Made by a program: the position numbers and the translations under genes. Of a DNA stretch of 64,000 nucleotides, positions 40,081 through 48,721 are shown one piece after another (positions within the stretch are counted from its first letter, which is position 1; every line of letters starts with the position of its first letter). Source of the DNA: Craterostigma plantagineum (lineage: Eukaryota > Streptophyta > Magnoliopsida > Lamiales > Linderniaceae); NCBI GenBank assembly GCA_027422505.1, contig JAPQWV010000051.1, positions 806,001 to 870,000 of the forward strand. Reading direction: 5' to 3'. Under the pieces are notes generated by a model. The model did not search any database and was not told the DNA's origin. It was given only the letters and a program-made list of their open reading frames with translations.

Positions 40081-40913
40081 TTATTTTGTTTTACGTACTA
40101 TTGAGCAAAGATGATGTATACAAATCATGTATTTCTTTGTCAGTCACTATTTACTTGTGATACTTCATCGTCTTAAATGGAAAAAACATCATTTTCGGTT
40201 TTCCATGTTTGGGGTATGTTTTTCATGTGTCGAGATTTTGTGTCATATTTGGCTACTAACTAATAAATTGGAATTTCGTGTGTAACTGATCAGTTCGCTC
40301 CGTAAACTTTGTCAAAGTTAACGTATAAATTAACCGAGTAACTAAAAGTAAAACGGCTCAATATAATTCTAACTAGTATTTCTGGCACACCTATGTGACT
40401 ATGTCTGTGCAATTAAAATAGTAAATTATTATTAAATAGTATTACTAAGTTATGAGGTTATGAAAAGGTACGTACGTAGCTTAAAAGTTTTGTTTTTTTA
40501 ATAGATGTAGATAAAATCTAATTGGTCCATTGACGGTTTATCCTAGCCCGTCAAACTTAGTATAATACTAGTATACTGTGCACATTCTAACGCATGTGCG
40601 TGTCAGTTTTTTAATTATCTTTTATTTGAGAAAAAAAACAAAACGTGGTGTGGCATTGGTGAACGTGGTTTGAGTTGTTTTTTTAATTAAAATTAATTCA
40701 GAAATTGACACACCAAATTGACACACCAAATTGGTAAGTGACGGTTACTATAAGGGGAATGGGCTTAATAAAATAGAAAGATAATAGATACTTTCATATC
40801 GTATTCGAGCATTGGGGAAAGACATTTCCGATGAAATTTCTGTGGAAAGAAAAAAAAGAAAAAGAAACCAACATATGTATAAATACAACCTAATATATCA
40901 CATGTTTCAAATA
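40081..40913. other. convergent intergenic region after CDKC
   Basis: AT-rich 3' flanks. A short tandem repeat of ATTGACACACCAA lies near 40703-40732. No gene is supported. Confidence 0.5.
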
Positions 40914-41526
40914 TCAACATGAAAGTCGCCTTAACATCACCACCACCACCACCATTGCCGTCAATATTCCTCCGCATTCAGCATACGCCGGACAGTTCAC
41001 ATTCCGGCGATACTTCCCCGTAATAAAGCTCCCAACTTTCCACCTCACTCTCCCCTCTACTTTGACGCCGACGAACACCTTCCCCGTCGCTCGATCGTAC
41101 TCGACGCCGTCCTTCACGTCGGCGGAAACAGGGACGTCCTCGCAGGATACGAACGGTGACCACACGGTGACGTCTTCGTGGCCCTGATAGGACGAGGGCA
41201 GAGAAACGGGCGTCGTGATTTGCTGGTTGAGGTAAGAAACGTACGCCGAGAGCCCTTCGTAGTAAATTCCGACGCGGTCGTTAGGGTTTCTAGCGAAGAG
41301 GCTGAGCTGTATGGATGTGGTGAGGAGATAAGGAGAGGTTAAATTGAAGGTTGAGATTTTGGCAGCTTTGAGCTTGAAGATGGGCTTTGTAGGGCGGAGG
41401 ATGAGGTAAGTTAGAAGGATTGTAAGGAGGACGAGGAGGGGTTAGGGCTAGGGAGACAGCGGCGGCGTGGCGGAGGAGGGTTTTCCGGCGGTGGTGGTGG
41501 TGGTGGGCGCAGTCTTTGGGGCTCAT
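40914..41526 (-). pseudogene. LEA2/NHL (NDR1/HIN1-like) gene, frameshifted, with an LTR in its leader
   Basis: Starts MSPKDCAHHHHHRRKTLLRH at 41526. It should continue into a membrane segment (LLVLLTILLTYLILRPTKP) and a LEA2 domain with ARNPNDRVGIYYEGLSAYVS and GKYRRNVNCPAY, about 200 residues in all. To do so the reading must shift one base at a run of four G on the plus strand (about 41438-41441). Without the shift the frame ends early. The natural C-terminus is also unclear: this frame ends in five Val from a GGT/GTG repeat, while another frame gives a Gly-rich end. NHL proteins are single-pass membrane proteins with an apoplastic or vacuolar LEA2 domain, several linked to immunity or cell-wall processes. 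The solo LTR upstream and the shift(s) make a non-functional allele plausible, but a sequence error could mimic the shift. Confidence 0.7.
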
Positions 41527-41538
41527 GGTGGTGGTAGG

Positions 41539-42707
41539 TGTCACGCCCCTTTCAATTCCCTTAGAATTTTCTAAGTATTTGAGGTTCGTGCGGCCTAACT
41601 CGTCCCCGTGCAAGTTAGTCAGCCCTTTCTTTTCACTCGAATTCTTTTCCCTCACAGAACTCTCGTGTTTGTGTGCTAGCATGCCTTTTTGTGCTTACTT
41701 CGTTTGAGCAAACAACAGAATTACAGGCAAAGCCCAACCTTTTCTTTATTCCCAAAAAGATTACAAAGGACTCACTTAGAACACACTTTAGCACTATCTC
41801 GGATGCCTTTAAACGAAAGACAACATAAGCTATTTATAGACAACATCAAGTCTCTAGTTGGCTAAGATCAAACGGGCTGCAACTGCTTCGGGAGGCAGTT
41901 TCATGCGGACTCAAACTGCCAACCGCCAGGCAGTTTCTTGCTGGCTGGCTCGGGGAAGTTATCTGCCAGGCTGGTCTTGGAACTGCTTGTCAAGTTAGGC
42001 CAACTGTCTTGGTAACTTCCCGCCAGGCTAGGCCAAACCGCCCTGGAAACCGCCGCAACTGCTCGTCGGGTTAGGCTGGCCGAGCCATCTTGGGTACTTG
42101 GCCAAGAATGTTGCCCGCATGACTTGGCGCTGCGCTAGGCCAACGCCAATGTCTCGCACATTCTGCCCACGCCGCGCGCGCGTTTCGCTCAAGCCGCGCG
42201 CGCGTTTCGCCCAATGCCTCGCACATCCTGCTCATGCCGCGCGCGCGTGTCGCCCAAGCTGCGCGCACGTTTCGCCCAATGTCTCGCACATTGTGCATGA
42301 GTTCCGCGCATGCATGACTTAGCGTGCGCGCGTCCTGTCGAAGGATCCCGCACGCTGCGCCTGATTTCCGCCCATGTCTGCCCGACTACCGCGCGCGCCG
42401 CGCGCGTTCTTGCCAACTTGTGTTGTTGCGCGCAGTGCCTACTCTGCACGCCGATGCCGAGTGCCTTGCGCGCCCCGTGCGCGTCATTCCTCGCACATCG
42501 TCGCCAGGCCAGCGCGTAGTGCCGCACGCGCTGCCCTGCCTTGCCCGCGCGCAGTGTGCTGCGCGGGCTGTGTTCCTCGCAAGGCCTGGCCACGCACTGG
42601 CCAGGCGGGACATCCCACCAAGCAAACGCCCCAATATGCGTGGCACATGCGCCCTAAGCCGAAGGTGACGCACGGCCACGTCATGCCCAAAAGTTAGGGG
42701 TCTAACA
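41539..42707. mobile_element. solo LTR inserted in the NHL 5' leader
   Basis: 1169 bp beginning TGTCACGCCCC and ending GGGGTCTAACA, the TG...CA boundaries of an LTR. It is flanked by a perfect 5-bp duplication GTAGG (41534-41538 and 42708-42712). No internal retrotransposon sequence exists, so it is a solo LTR left by recombination. The right half is strikingly GC- and CpG-rich compared with all surrounding DNA. It sits 8 bp beyond the NHL ATG with its duplication, and the NHL TATA-like sequence lies on its far side. Gypsy versus copia cannot be decided from one LTR. Confidence 0.9.
42149..42301. repeat. 65-bp minisatellite inside the solo LTR
   Basis: Two full 65-bp units (42149-42213 and 42214-42278) plus a partial third. 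Each starts ATG(T/C)CTCGCACAT and contains two 'GCGCGCGCGTTTCGCCCAA'-type blocks, which form a shorter repeat within the unit. Confidence 0.8.
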
Positions 42708-42744
42708 GTAGGAGGATATGTGGGTGGTCAGAGAGAGTTGGTGA

Positions 42745-42756
42745 TTTATTTATAGT
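42745..42756 (-). promoter_or_regulatory. TATA box of the NHL gene, displaced by the solo LTR
   Basis: On the minus strand the sequence reads CTATAAATAAAT here. Without the LTR it would lie about 50 bp upstream of the NHL ATG at 41526, a normal distance for a short leader. Confidence 0.55.
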
Positions 42757-43494
42757 GTGGAGTTTAGATATGTGTGTTTAATAATTAATCAAGATTTTTA
42801 AGGATGTAAGAATATTGTGAGTGAGCATTGATGTCATGACGTGCAAGTTTGAGCTTCTGCAAACGTATGTGAAGGGAAAAATTAGGAAAAATGGTAACTT
42901 AGTCTGCATACGTTTGAAATATGTTTCGCATTTGCCTTAAATTCGATGGAGTGGAGACGAGTCAACTAAAAAACATATATCAATAGATAGCTAAGTAATA
43001 CCATCTTTATTTCACTGCAATTCTCATACTTTGATCAAGTTTAATCCGAGACAAATATTTAACCTCATTGTGCGACTAATCTTCATGACCTACGTACACA
43101 CATACAACCCCAGAGAATGACTTGTCAATGTAATTGTCATGAGAAATTGAACACATCATTACATGTAGCAATTCCTTGCACTAAGCTCAACTTGATCTAC
43201 CTACACGTATGTTATCTTTAGGCTCTAATAGAGCACCACGAAAACATTTTTTTTTCTGGTAGTTCTAACTTGAAAATCTAGCTATCAACACGGAAAGCCA
43301 AATGTTTATCAATCGACGGAAATGATCTACGAAAAGATCGGCGATTGCCATTCGAAAAAATAAAGAAATCACAGAGGACAAGGAAGAAGGCAACTTCTGT
43401 CATTCCATCGCTAATGGAACTTACGTATCGAATCTATCTCAGGCTCCAAAATTATTGTTTTGTTGCTCAAGTTTGAATGGTAGCTTGTTTCAGC
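42757..43494. other. intergenic region with an orphan exon-like fragment
   Basis: AT-rich. Near 43420-43465 lies a fragment also found at about 52158-52205, described separately. Otherwise nothing is recognised. Confidence 0.4.
43420..43465 (-). other. duplicated exon-end fragment, copy 1
   Basis: On the minus strand this encodes ILEPEIDSI and then meets a perfect donor GATAC|GTAAGTTCC. The second copy (52158-52205) has the same peptide with synonymous codon changes (GAG/GAA, CCT/CCC). It is probably a piece of an unrecognised gene scattered by duplication. Confidence 0.4.
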
Positions 43495-44211
43495 TAGGGG
43501 TGAGCAAAATCGGATATTCGGTTTTTAGGATATCTGAAATTCGGATATCCGGATTTTTAGATATCAAAAAATGGTATCCATATCTGCTCCGGTTTTAGTC
43601 GGATATCCGAAAATCAGATATCCGGTTTATTCGGATAATTTTACCGGATATCCGCATCCAGTTTTTAAATTTATTTTTCTTATATTTTTATTATTTTCTT
43701 TTCAAAATCATATTTTTTTATTTCTTATCTCAATAAAAAAATATATTTTTTAAATATAAGAATTTCTAAACATAGTAATTCACACAATATGTGAATTTAT
43801 GATTCGTAATTACGTAATAAATAATAAACACAATACCACAAATTTACATTAATTTTTTAACATGCATCTCGATGTTTTATGTTTTTTTCATCTCAATTCT
43901 CTAACAATGTTTTTTGCAATAATAAAATAATATAAATTTAAATATTCTACTTGCTGATTTTTTTTTTTCATTCTTGGACCTTCATTTTTCTTTTTGAACT
44001 ATTTTTATTAATTTTTATTTTTTTAAATATAAAACCGGATACCGGATATCCGAGTTTTAGACAAATCACTATCCGTATCCGATCCGGTTTATTTTAAATA
44101 AATCGGATTGGATACCCGATCCGGTTTTAAAATCGGATATCCGTTTTTCCGGGTTTTGAAAACCGGATACCGGATCGGAATCCAGTTTCGGATATTTTTT
44201 GCCCACCCCTA
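43495..44211. mobile_element. hAT-like non-autonomous element 1
   Basis: 717 bp. TAGGGGTGAGCAAAA at the left and the inverted right end (TAGGGGTGGGCAAAA) form the TIRs. The flanks GTTTCAGC (43487-43494) and TTTTCAGC (44212-44219) match at 7 of 8 bases, an 8-bp duplication as in hAT elements. The subterminal parts are built of repeated 'CGGATATCCGG'-type palindromes. No ORF. Confidence 0.75.
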
Positions 44212-44239
44212 TTTTCAGCTGCAATAGTATATTGAGTAG

Positions 44240-44335
44240 ATGTGATTAGCTCAATTGGGAAGTATCCATGATTCTCCTGGGCTAGTAATAGCCTGTCACT
44301 CCGTAGCATGCATAGTTCGAATTCCTCTTCCCTTG
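44240..44335 (+). other. tRNA-like / SINE-like segment
   Basis: An A-box-like TAGCTCAATTGG and, about 65 bp later, a B-box-like AGTTCGAATTCC are present, which is the promoter spacing of tRNA-derived SINEs. I could not fold a proper cloverleaf, and no end or poly-A/T tail is clear. Confidence 0.3.
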
Positions 44336-44455
44336 AGAATTCATTTGAAGTTCAGATGTGAAATCGGTTTTTTGCACTTCTTGTGTGATCAGTTACAACT
44401 TCGTTTAGTGCATTTTTTTATCATAGAAGTCTGACTTTGGATTGTCGACTTGCAG

Positions 44456-44532
44456 AAGGTGACGTTGAGGACCTACTGCCTGCCAAGTCACATTATGTTG
44501 GTGTTGTGTGTCTAGGAGCAGCTATGTTTGGG
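44456..44532 (+). other. orphan exon-like fragment
   Basis: TTGCAG|AAGGTGACG to TTTGG|GTATGC encloses about 75 bp open in one frame (GDVEDLLPAKSHYVGVVCLG). Both splice-type borders look good, but no neighbouring exons were found and I do not recognise the protein. Confidence 0.3.
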
Positions 44533-44963
44533 TATGCCTTCTTGTTATAACTTTCTGCTCTACTTAAATAGGGTCATTCATATTGGTTATTTCTCAAAAA
44601 CAAAAACAAAGAAAACAGAGGGTCTGTTGTTTTCAAGAATCCAGTTTCACCACTAAGATAAGAGACTTAATTAAGAGAGAGAACCCCTTTTTTCCTATAA
44701 TTCTTTCTTTCGCGTTATATTATATAGCATAAATTAATGTGTACTACTTACTCTTTCGAGGAAAAACAAGTTCACAAATCCATACGTCACTAGGATATAT
44801 TTTTCTTGGTTAAATTGGTCAAACATCAAGTTTGAAATTGTGGGAGAATTTGAACGACATCAATGCGAAGAATGTTTCAAAACGTATGCAATCCTATCCA
44901 AATGTAATAAGAAGTGATTTCAATGCTAAAAACACTTCCCATAAAATCACAGACGACAAAATA

Positions 44964-45460
44964 CTAAGCAGGATTCAACGGCGTCGAATCCGAAGAAGAA
45001 GACAACGCCACGTCATCATCACCTTCCTCCATGGAAATATCAACAATCTCCACCGTACAATCACCACCATCCAAATCCAATCGACGGCCCTTGTCAATCC
45101 TCACCAAACTCTCTAGAACTTTTTGCATCGAAGGCCTCATTTCTCCCTCTTGTTGCAAGCACCTAAACGCAAGCTCGCCGACCGAACCCATCATCGCCCT
45201 TACCTCGCCATCCCTTTCAAAGCCCAACCTCGAATCGAAGAGCTCATCAATCCGACGGCTCTGAATCTTACTCACGTCCATGGTTGAAAGGTTCACGTCG
45301 CCCCTCCTCCGCCCAACATCCACCGCCGGCAACGAAGATATGAGCTCGATTAAGACGACCCCAAAACTGTAGACGTCGCTCTTCTCCGTCACCTTATAGC
45401 ACTGGTAATATTCTGGGTCGACGTACCCCGGCGTCCCCTGCGGCGCGGTGGACCAGCATT
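44964..45460 (-). pseudogene. receptor-like kinase C-terminal fragment (LRK10L-type)
   Basis: On the minus strand from about 45455: TAPQGTPGYVDPEYYQCYKV, EKSDVYSFGVVLIELISS, and further to a stop at 44964 (about 160 residues). These are kinase subdomains VIII-XI of LRK10-like receptor kinases, ending in an acidic Ser-rich tail. There is no ATP-binding lobe, ectodomain or membrane segment upstream; homology stops abruptly near 45460. It is a truncated copy, not a gene. Confidence 0.75.
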
Positions 45461-45804
45461 GACCAGTCCAATTTTACGCCATGATCTCATATTTAATATC
45501 CGTTTTTCGAACCGAGCTCTGCACACTCAGTAATATGTTAGTGATACAATTACTGTGTTTTGTGTTCATCAAACCGGATTGCATATCTAAATCCAATTAT
45601 TTGTTAGGTTAGGAGATTTGGTTGCTGTGTTGGAGAGAACGAACATTGACCAAAGTAGTATTATTAGTTTTAGCGATAGAAGAATTTTAATTTTAGTGGA
45701 GATACGGATTTCAGATTATCTTTCTATGTTTTATTAAGGGAGAACTACTGCCAAATTAATTTAGTGTGGCGGGCACAAATTACCTTGTACCCAAATTTTA
45801 ATTT

Positions 45805-46216
45805 TGTTGTTTATTTTTATATGTAGATCGAACGAAGAGAAGAACTAGTGGAGGGAGAAGTATTTTCTCGAGCAAATGATTTTTTTTCTTTACTTAACTT
45901 ATTGCTCACGTACTAAGAAGAGCTTGTGAAGAGAATAAAATTTCGGCCAACTCATTCTTTTGTTTCTATTTCTCTTACTTTCAATCACGTATGATGCATG
46001 CATATAAATAGATACAAATCACACACAAAGACAACTAAGCATTCAAAAACATATCATGCTTGTAGATTTCTTTTTGACTTGTATGGCAATCATATCATAT
46101 CTTTATTTCGGCTTATATTGACTAAGTTGGCTGCCATATCACGCTTGTCCCTTGGGCTCTTTTCATGCTTCACATTTCTTTGTCTTTTCTGCTTCCACAA
46201 TTGAGCTTATCCAACA
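45805..46216 (-). repeat. 3' LTR of the chaperone-carrying element
   Basis: 412 bp, TGTTGTTTATTT...CCAACA as read on the plus strand. Differences from the other copy that I noticed are at TTCTCGAGC/TTCTTGAGC, GCATATAAA/GCTTATAAA and GCTGCCATA/GCTGACATA. Confidence 0.95.
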
Positions 46217-46251
46217 AATTCCCCCCTTAAGCTCAATCTTCTTTCGGTCTT

Positions 46252-46779
46252 TCAATCCTCCTTAGACTTAACTCTTTTTCGCGTATCATACGTTGCGGCT
46301 CGCCACTTGCCGTCAATAATTGTCTTCGTGATTATCTCCATATTTGTCGTCCAGCCGCACTCGCCAGTTATTAGATAGTTGAGTGCGTTGGCGACATTAC
46401 CGTAGACGACCATTTTTTCTATTTCCTTAGTTTTGTCGTCTACCTTCATCCGCGCTTTAGTGATGAAAACCAACTTCCTTTTATCGTATTCTTTCAACTG
46501 CATGACTGCGTATTCGTCGATCGCATCATCAACCACATGCAAAACTTCGTAGCACTTCTTCATCGGGCTTTCGAAGTGTAGAGAGCTATCTATAGCCTTT
46601 TCGCTTCCGTCGGTGCTGTAATAAATATAGTAATGTTTTTCCTCCATCTTCGGGACGTAGCCCGTCAGGCGCGTCGACTCGTCGCCAGGATCTGGCGTAT
46701 CGAATCCTTCATGCTCTTTCTCGTTAATCTCCTCCATGGTGACGACCATGTACTTCTCCGTCTCGTTGTTCACGAGCAC
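46252..46779 (-). CDS. HSP90-like segment of the retroelement protein
   Basis: The open frame covers about 175 residues. From residue about 30 to 155 it parallels the end of the HSP90 middle domain and the start of its C-terminal domain. PGDESTRLTGYV, YIYYSTDGSEKAIDSS, KKCYEVLHVVDDAIDEYAV, QLKEYDKRKLV and ITGECGWTTNMEII match HSP90 landmarks (YYITGESKKAVENS, YEVLYMVDAIDEYAV, TGEYGWTANMER). The charged helix between them in HSP90 is missing. The N-terminal ATPase domain and the MEEVD tail are absent, so chaperone activity is unlikely. The frame begins upstream without its own ATG in the natural phase. It most likely continues from the preceding gag/BiP frame, from which it is separated by an indel in a run of 14 A (46834-46847). 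Confidence 0.8.
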   Translation of the reverse strand: MLVNNETEKYMVVTMEEINEKEHEGFDTPDPGDESTRLTGYVPKMEEKHYYIYYSTDGSEKAIDSSLHFESPMKKCYEVLHVVDDAIDEYAVMQLKEYDKRKLVFITKARMKVDDKTKEIEKMVVYGNVANALNYLITGECGWTTNMEIITKTIIDGKWRAATYDTRKRVKSKED

Positions 46780-48302
46780 ATCGCTTTTATGAACGACCTC
46801 CTCCGCGACTTCTTTGCAATTTTTGCCGTTCTCTTTTTTTTTTTTTTCAGATTTTGGTTATCGTCTACCGCCTCGAGGGTCTCCTTGTCGTTCTTGGCTG
46901 CTTCTAACTTATCTCCGAGCTTGTCCTTCTCGTAGATTCGATTCTTCAAATTGTTTATATAGGCCTCAAGGCTGTTTCTCGCCTTGATCCACTGCTTCAC
47001 GTCCTTGTCTTTCTGGCACTCTTCTTCCTCGTTAAAGCGCTCTGCCTTGTTTGAACTGGCTTCTATAGGTTCTCCAGCTCCTTGTACACCGACTTTATCG
47101 CCGGTCAGTTGCAGGGCCTTCGTCATGACTTCATGCGCGTCCATCTCATCGCGCTTATACGTCTCTCCTCGTACCGCTTCTTCAGCATGCTTGGTTGTCT
47201 CTTCAACCGTCTCACCACCTTTCTCGGACACTGTCTCGTGTGTCTCAACGGCTTTTACATTCGCCTCGTGGAATCTATTTTTATTTTCGTCCGACGACGT
47301 GTGCATGGCGTCGTCGACCTCGTTCTTCATCTCATCGGTATTTTCTGATGTCTTCGCGTCGATCTCATCGACTTTCTCAGGTGGTTGTCGTGGCGGCGTC
47401 TCTTCAATCGCTTCCTCTTTCTCGAGCTTTGAGGGCTCCGCCTCGTAGGTAGGTTCCGTTGGTGGAGTGGTGGTGGATACTTCATGAGTGATATTTTCTT
47501 TTATCACTTCAACGACTGCTTCAGTCGTTTTCTCTTCTTTCACGGCCTCTTCGGCCTTTGAAGATTTTTCTTCCTTTTCTTCACCTGCGTCTTTCTTTGA
47601 CGCTCCGCCTTCACCGTGAGTTGGCTCCTCGGCCTTTGAATATGTTTCCTCCTCTTCAGTGACTTCACTGGCTTTCATCTTTGATGATTCGCCTTCTTCT
47701 TTTCCCATCTCGGGTTTTAGTGGTGGTTTGACTTCTTTCTTTTCCACCACCGGCTCAGCTTGATCTTTATCAAGCTTACTCTCCACATCACAAGCTACCT
47801 CTTCTCGTACGGGTTCGCCCTTAACGTTCTTCTCGTCCTCCTTCGTCGTCTCAAGTTCGCCCTGTTTTTGTGGCTGAACTTCGTTGCTGCTATCAGCGAC
47901 TTTATATGCTTTCTCCAACAGATCCCAGGCTTTCTTGGCTTCTCTCGTTGCGCCTATGGCTCCGAAACCGGTAAGATCTAACGCCTCTAAGATGAGAAGG
48001 CGCGCGAGACCATTTTCTCTCACGGCGGCTCCCAACGTCTTCCGTTGCGACTTTGTATACTTCGTCGTATTTGGTGAAAATCCATCTTCGATTATTTCCC
48101 ATAAGCCTTGCGATTTGAATAGAGCTCTCATTTCGACGCTCCACCTTGCGTAGTTATTCTCGGTGAGTTGCGGGATTAACATGTGGTCAAATAATATCAG
48201 CTTCCACACCATCGGCACTATCGGCTCTGTCGGCTCTGGCGATATCATCGGTTCTGACTCTCGCTCCGCCGGTACTGGCGATATCATCGGCTCTGATACC
48301 AT
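46770..48302 (-). CDS. gag-like protein with BiP/HSP70-like C-terminal segment
   Basis: 510 residues. Residues about 35-145 form a copia gag-type domain (LTENNYARWSVEMRALFKSQ, GLWEIIEDG). About 145-420 are a Glu/Lys-rich, low-complexity linker with no recognised domain. About 420-483 resemble the C-terminal helical lid of ER HSP70/BiP: IKARNSLEAYINNLKNRI, YEKDKLGDKLE and LEAVDDNQ match the BiP pattern ARN-LE-YVYNMKN, DKDKLADKLE and WLDDNQ. After residue 483 the frame enters a run of 14 A and ends 27 residues later; the alternative frame leads into the HSP90-like segment. The start codon lies inside the primer-binding site (ATGGTATCAGAGCC). The function is unknown; a structural gag role is inferred. 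Confidence 0.8.
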   Translation of the reverse strand: MVSEPMISPVPAERESEPMISPEPTEPIVPMVWKLILFDHMLIPQLTENNYARWSVEMRALFKSQGLWEIIEDGFSPNTTKYTKSQRKTLGAAVRENGLARLLILEALDLTGFGAIGATREAKKAWDLLEKAYKVADSSNEVQPQKQGELETTKEDEKNVKGEPVREEVACDVESKLDKDQAEPVVEKKEVKPPLKPEMGKEEGESSKMKASEVTEEEETYSKAEEPTHGEGGASKKDAGEEKEEKSSKAEEAVKEEKTTEAVVEVIKENITHEVSTTTPPTEPTYEAEPSKLEKEEAIEETPPRQPPEKVDEIDAKTSENTDEMKNEVDDAMHTSSDENKNRFHEANVKAVETHETVSEKGGETVEETTKHAEEAVRGETYKRDEMDAHEVMTKALQLTGDKVGVQGAGEPIEASSNKAERFNEEEECQKDKDVKQWIKARNSLEAYINNLKNRIYEKDKLGDKLEAAKNDKETLEAVDDNQNLKKKKKRTAKIAKKSRRRSFIKAMCS

Positions 48303-48304
48303 TT

Positions 48305-48716
48305 TGTTGTTTATTTTTATATGTAGATCGAACGAAGAGAAGAACTAGTGGAGGGAGAAGTATTTTCTTGAGCAAATGATTTTTTTTCTTTACTTAACTT
48401 ATTGCTCACGTACTAAGAAGAGCTTGTGAAGAGAATAAAATTTCGGCCAACTCATTCTTTTGTTTCTATTTCTCTTACTTTCAATCACGTATGATGCATG
48501 CTTATAAATAGATACAAATCACACACAAAGACAACTAAGCATTCAAAAACATATCATGCTTGTAGATTTCTTTTTGACTTGTATGGCAATCATATCATAT
48601 CTTTATTTCGGCTTATATTGACTAAGTTGGCTGACATATCACGCTTGTCCCTTGGGCTCTTTTCATGCTTCACATTTCTTTGTCTTTTCTGCTTCCACAA
48701 TTGAGCTTATCCAACA
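48305..48716 (-). repeat. 5' LTR of the chaperone-carrying element
   Basis: 412 bp, nearly identical to 45805-46216, immediately upstream (minus orientation) of the primer-binding site. Confidence 0.95.
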
Positions 48717-48721
48717 AATTT

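Larger units (their letters stand above)
45805..48716 (-). mobile_element. young LTR retrotransposon carrying BiP- and HSP90-like sequences
   Basis: 2912 bp with two 412-bp LTRs (45805-46216 and 48305-48716) that I count as differing at about 3 positions. A perfect target duplication AATTT lies at 45800-45804 and 48717-48721. Orientation is minus: the primer-binding site TGGTATCAGAGCC (48301-48289) lies 3 bp inside the right LTR, and a polypurine tract (GGGGGGAATT, 46226-46217) lies next to the left LTR. The PBS and the gag-type domain point to a copia-lineage element. It has no protease, integrase, RT or RNase H, so it depends on a helper. The interior encodes a gag-like domain fused to a charged linker and chaperone-derived segments. 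Confidence 0.93.

Noticed and set aside
42071..42697. Many overlapping Arg/Ala/Pro-rich open frames on both strands
   Set aside because: They lie inside the GC-rich solo LTR and its minisatellite. GC-rich DNA lacks stop codons by composition, and none resembles a protein family.
44240..44335. Possible tRNA gene
   Set aside because: A- and B-box-like sequences are present but no acceptor stem or anticodon arm could be formed; kept only as a low-confidence SINE-like segment.
46984..47448. 154-codon plus-strand frame in the retroelement
   Set aside because: Ser/Phe-rich complement of the Glu/Lys-rich linker on the minus strand; compositional shadow.
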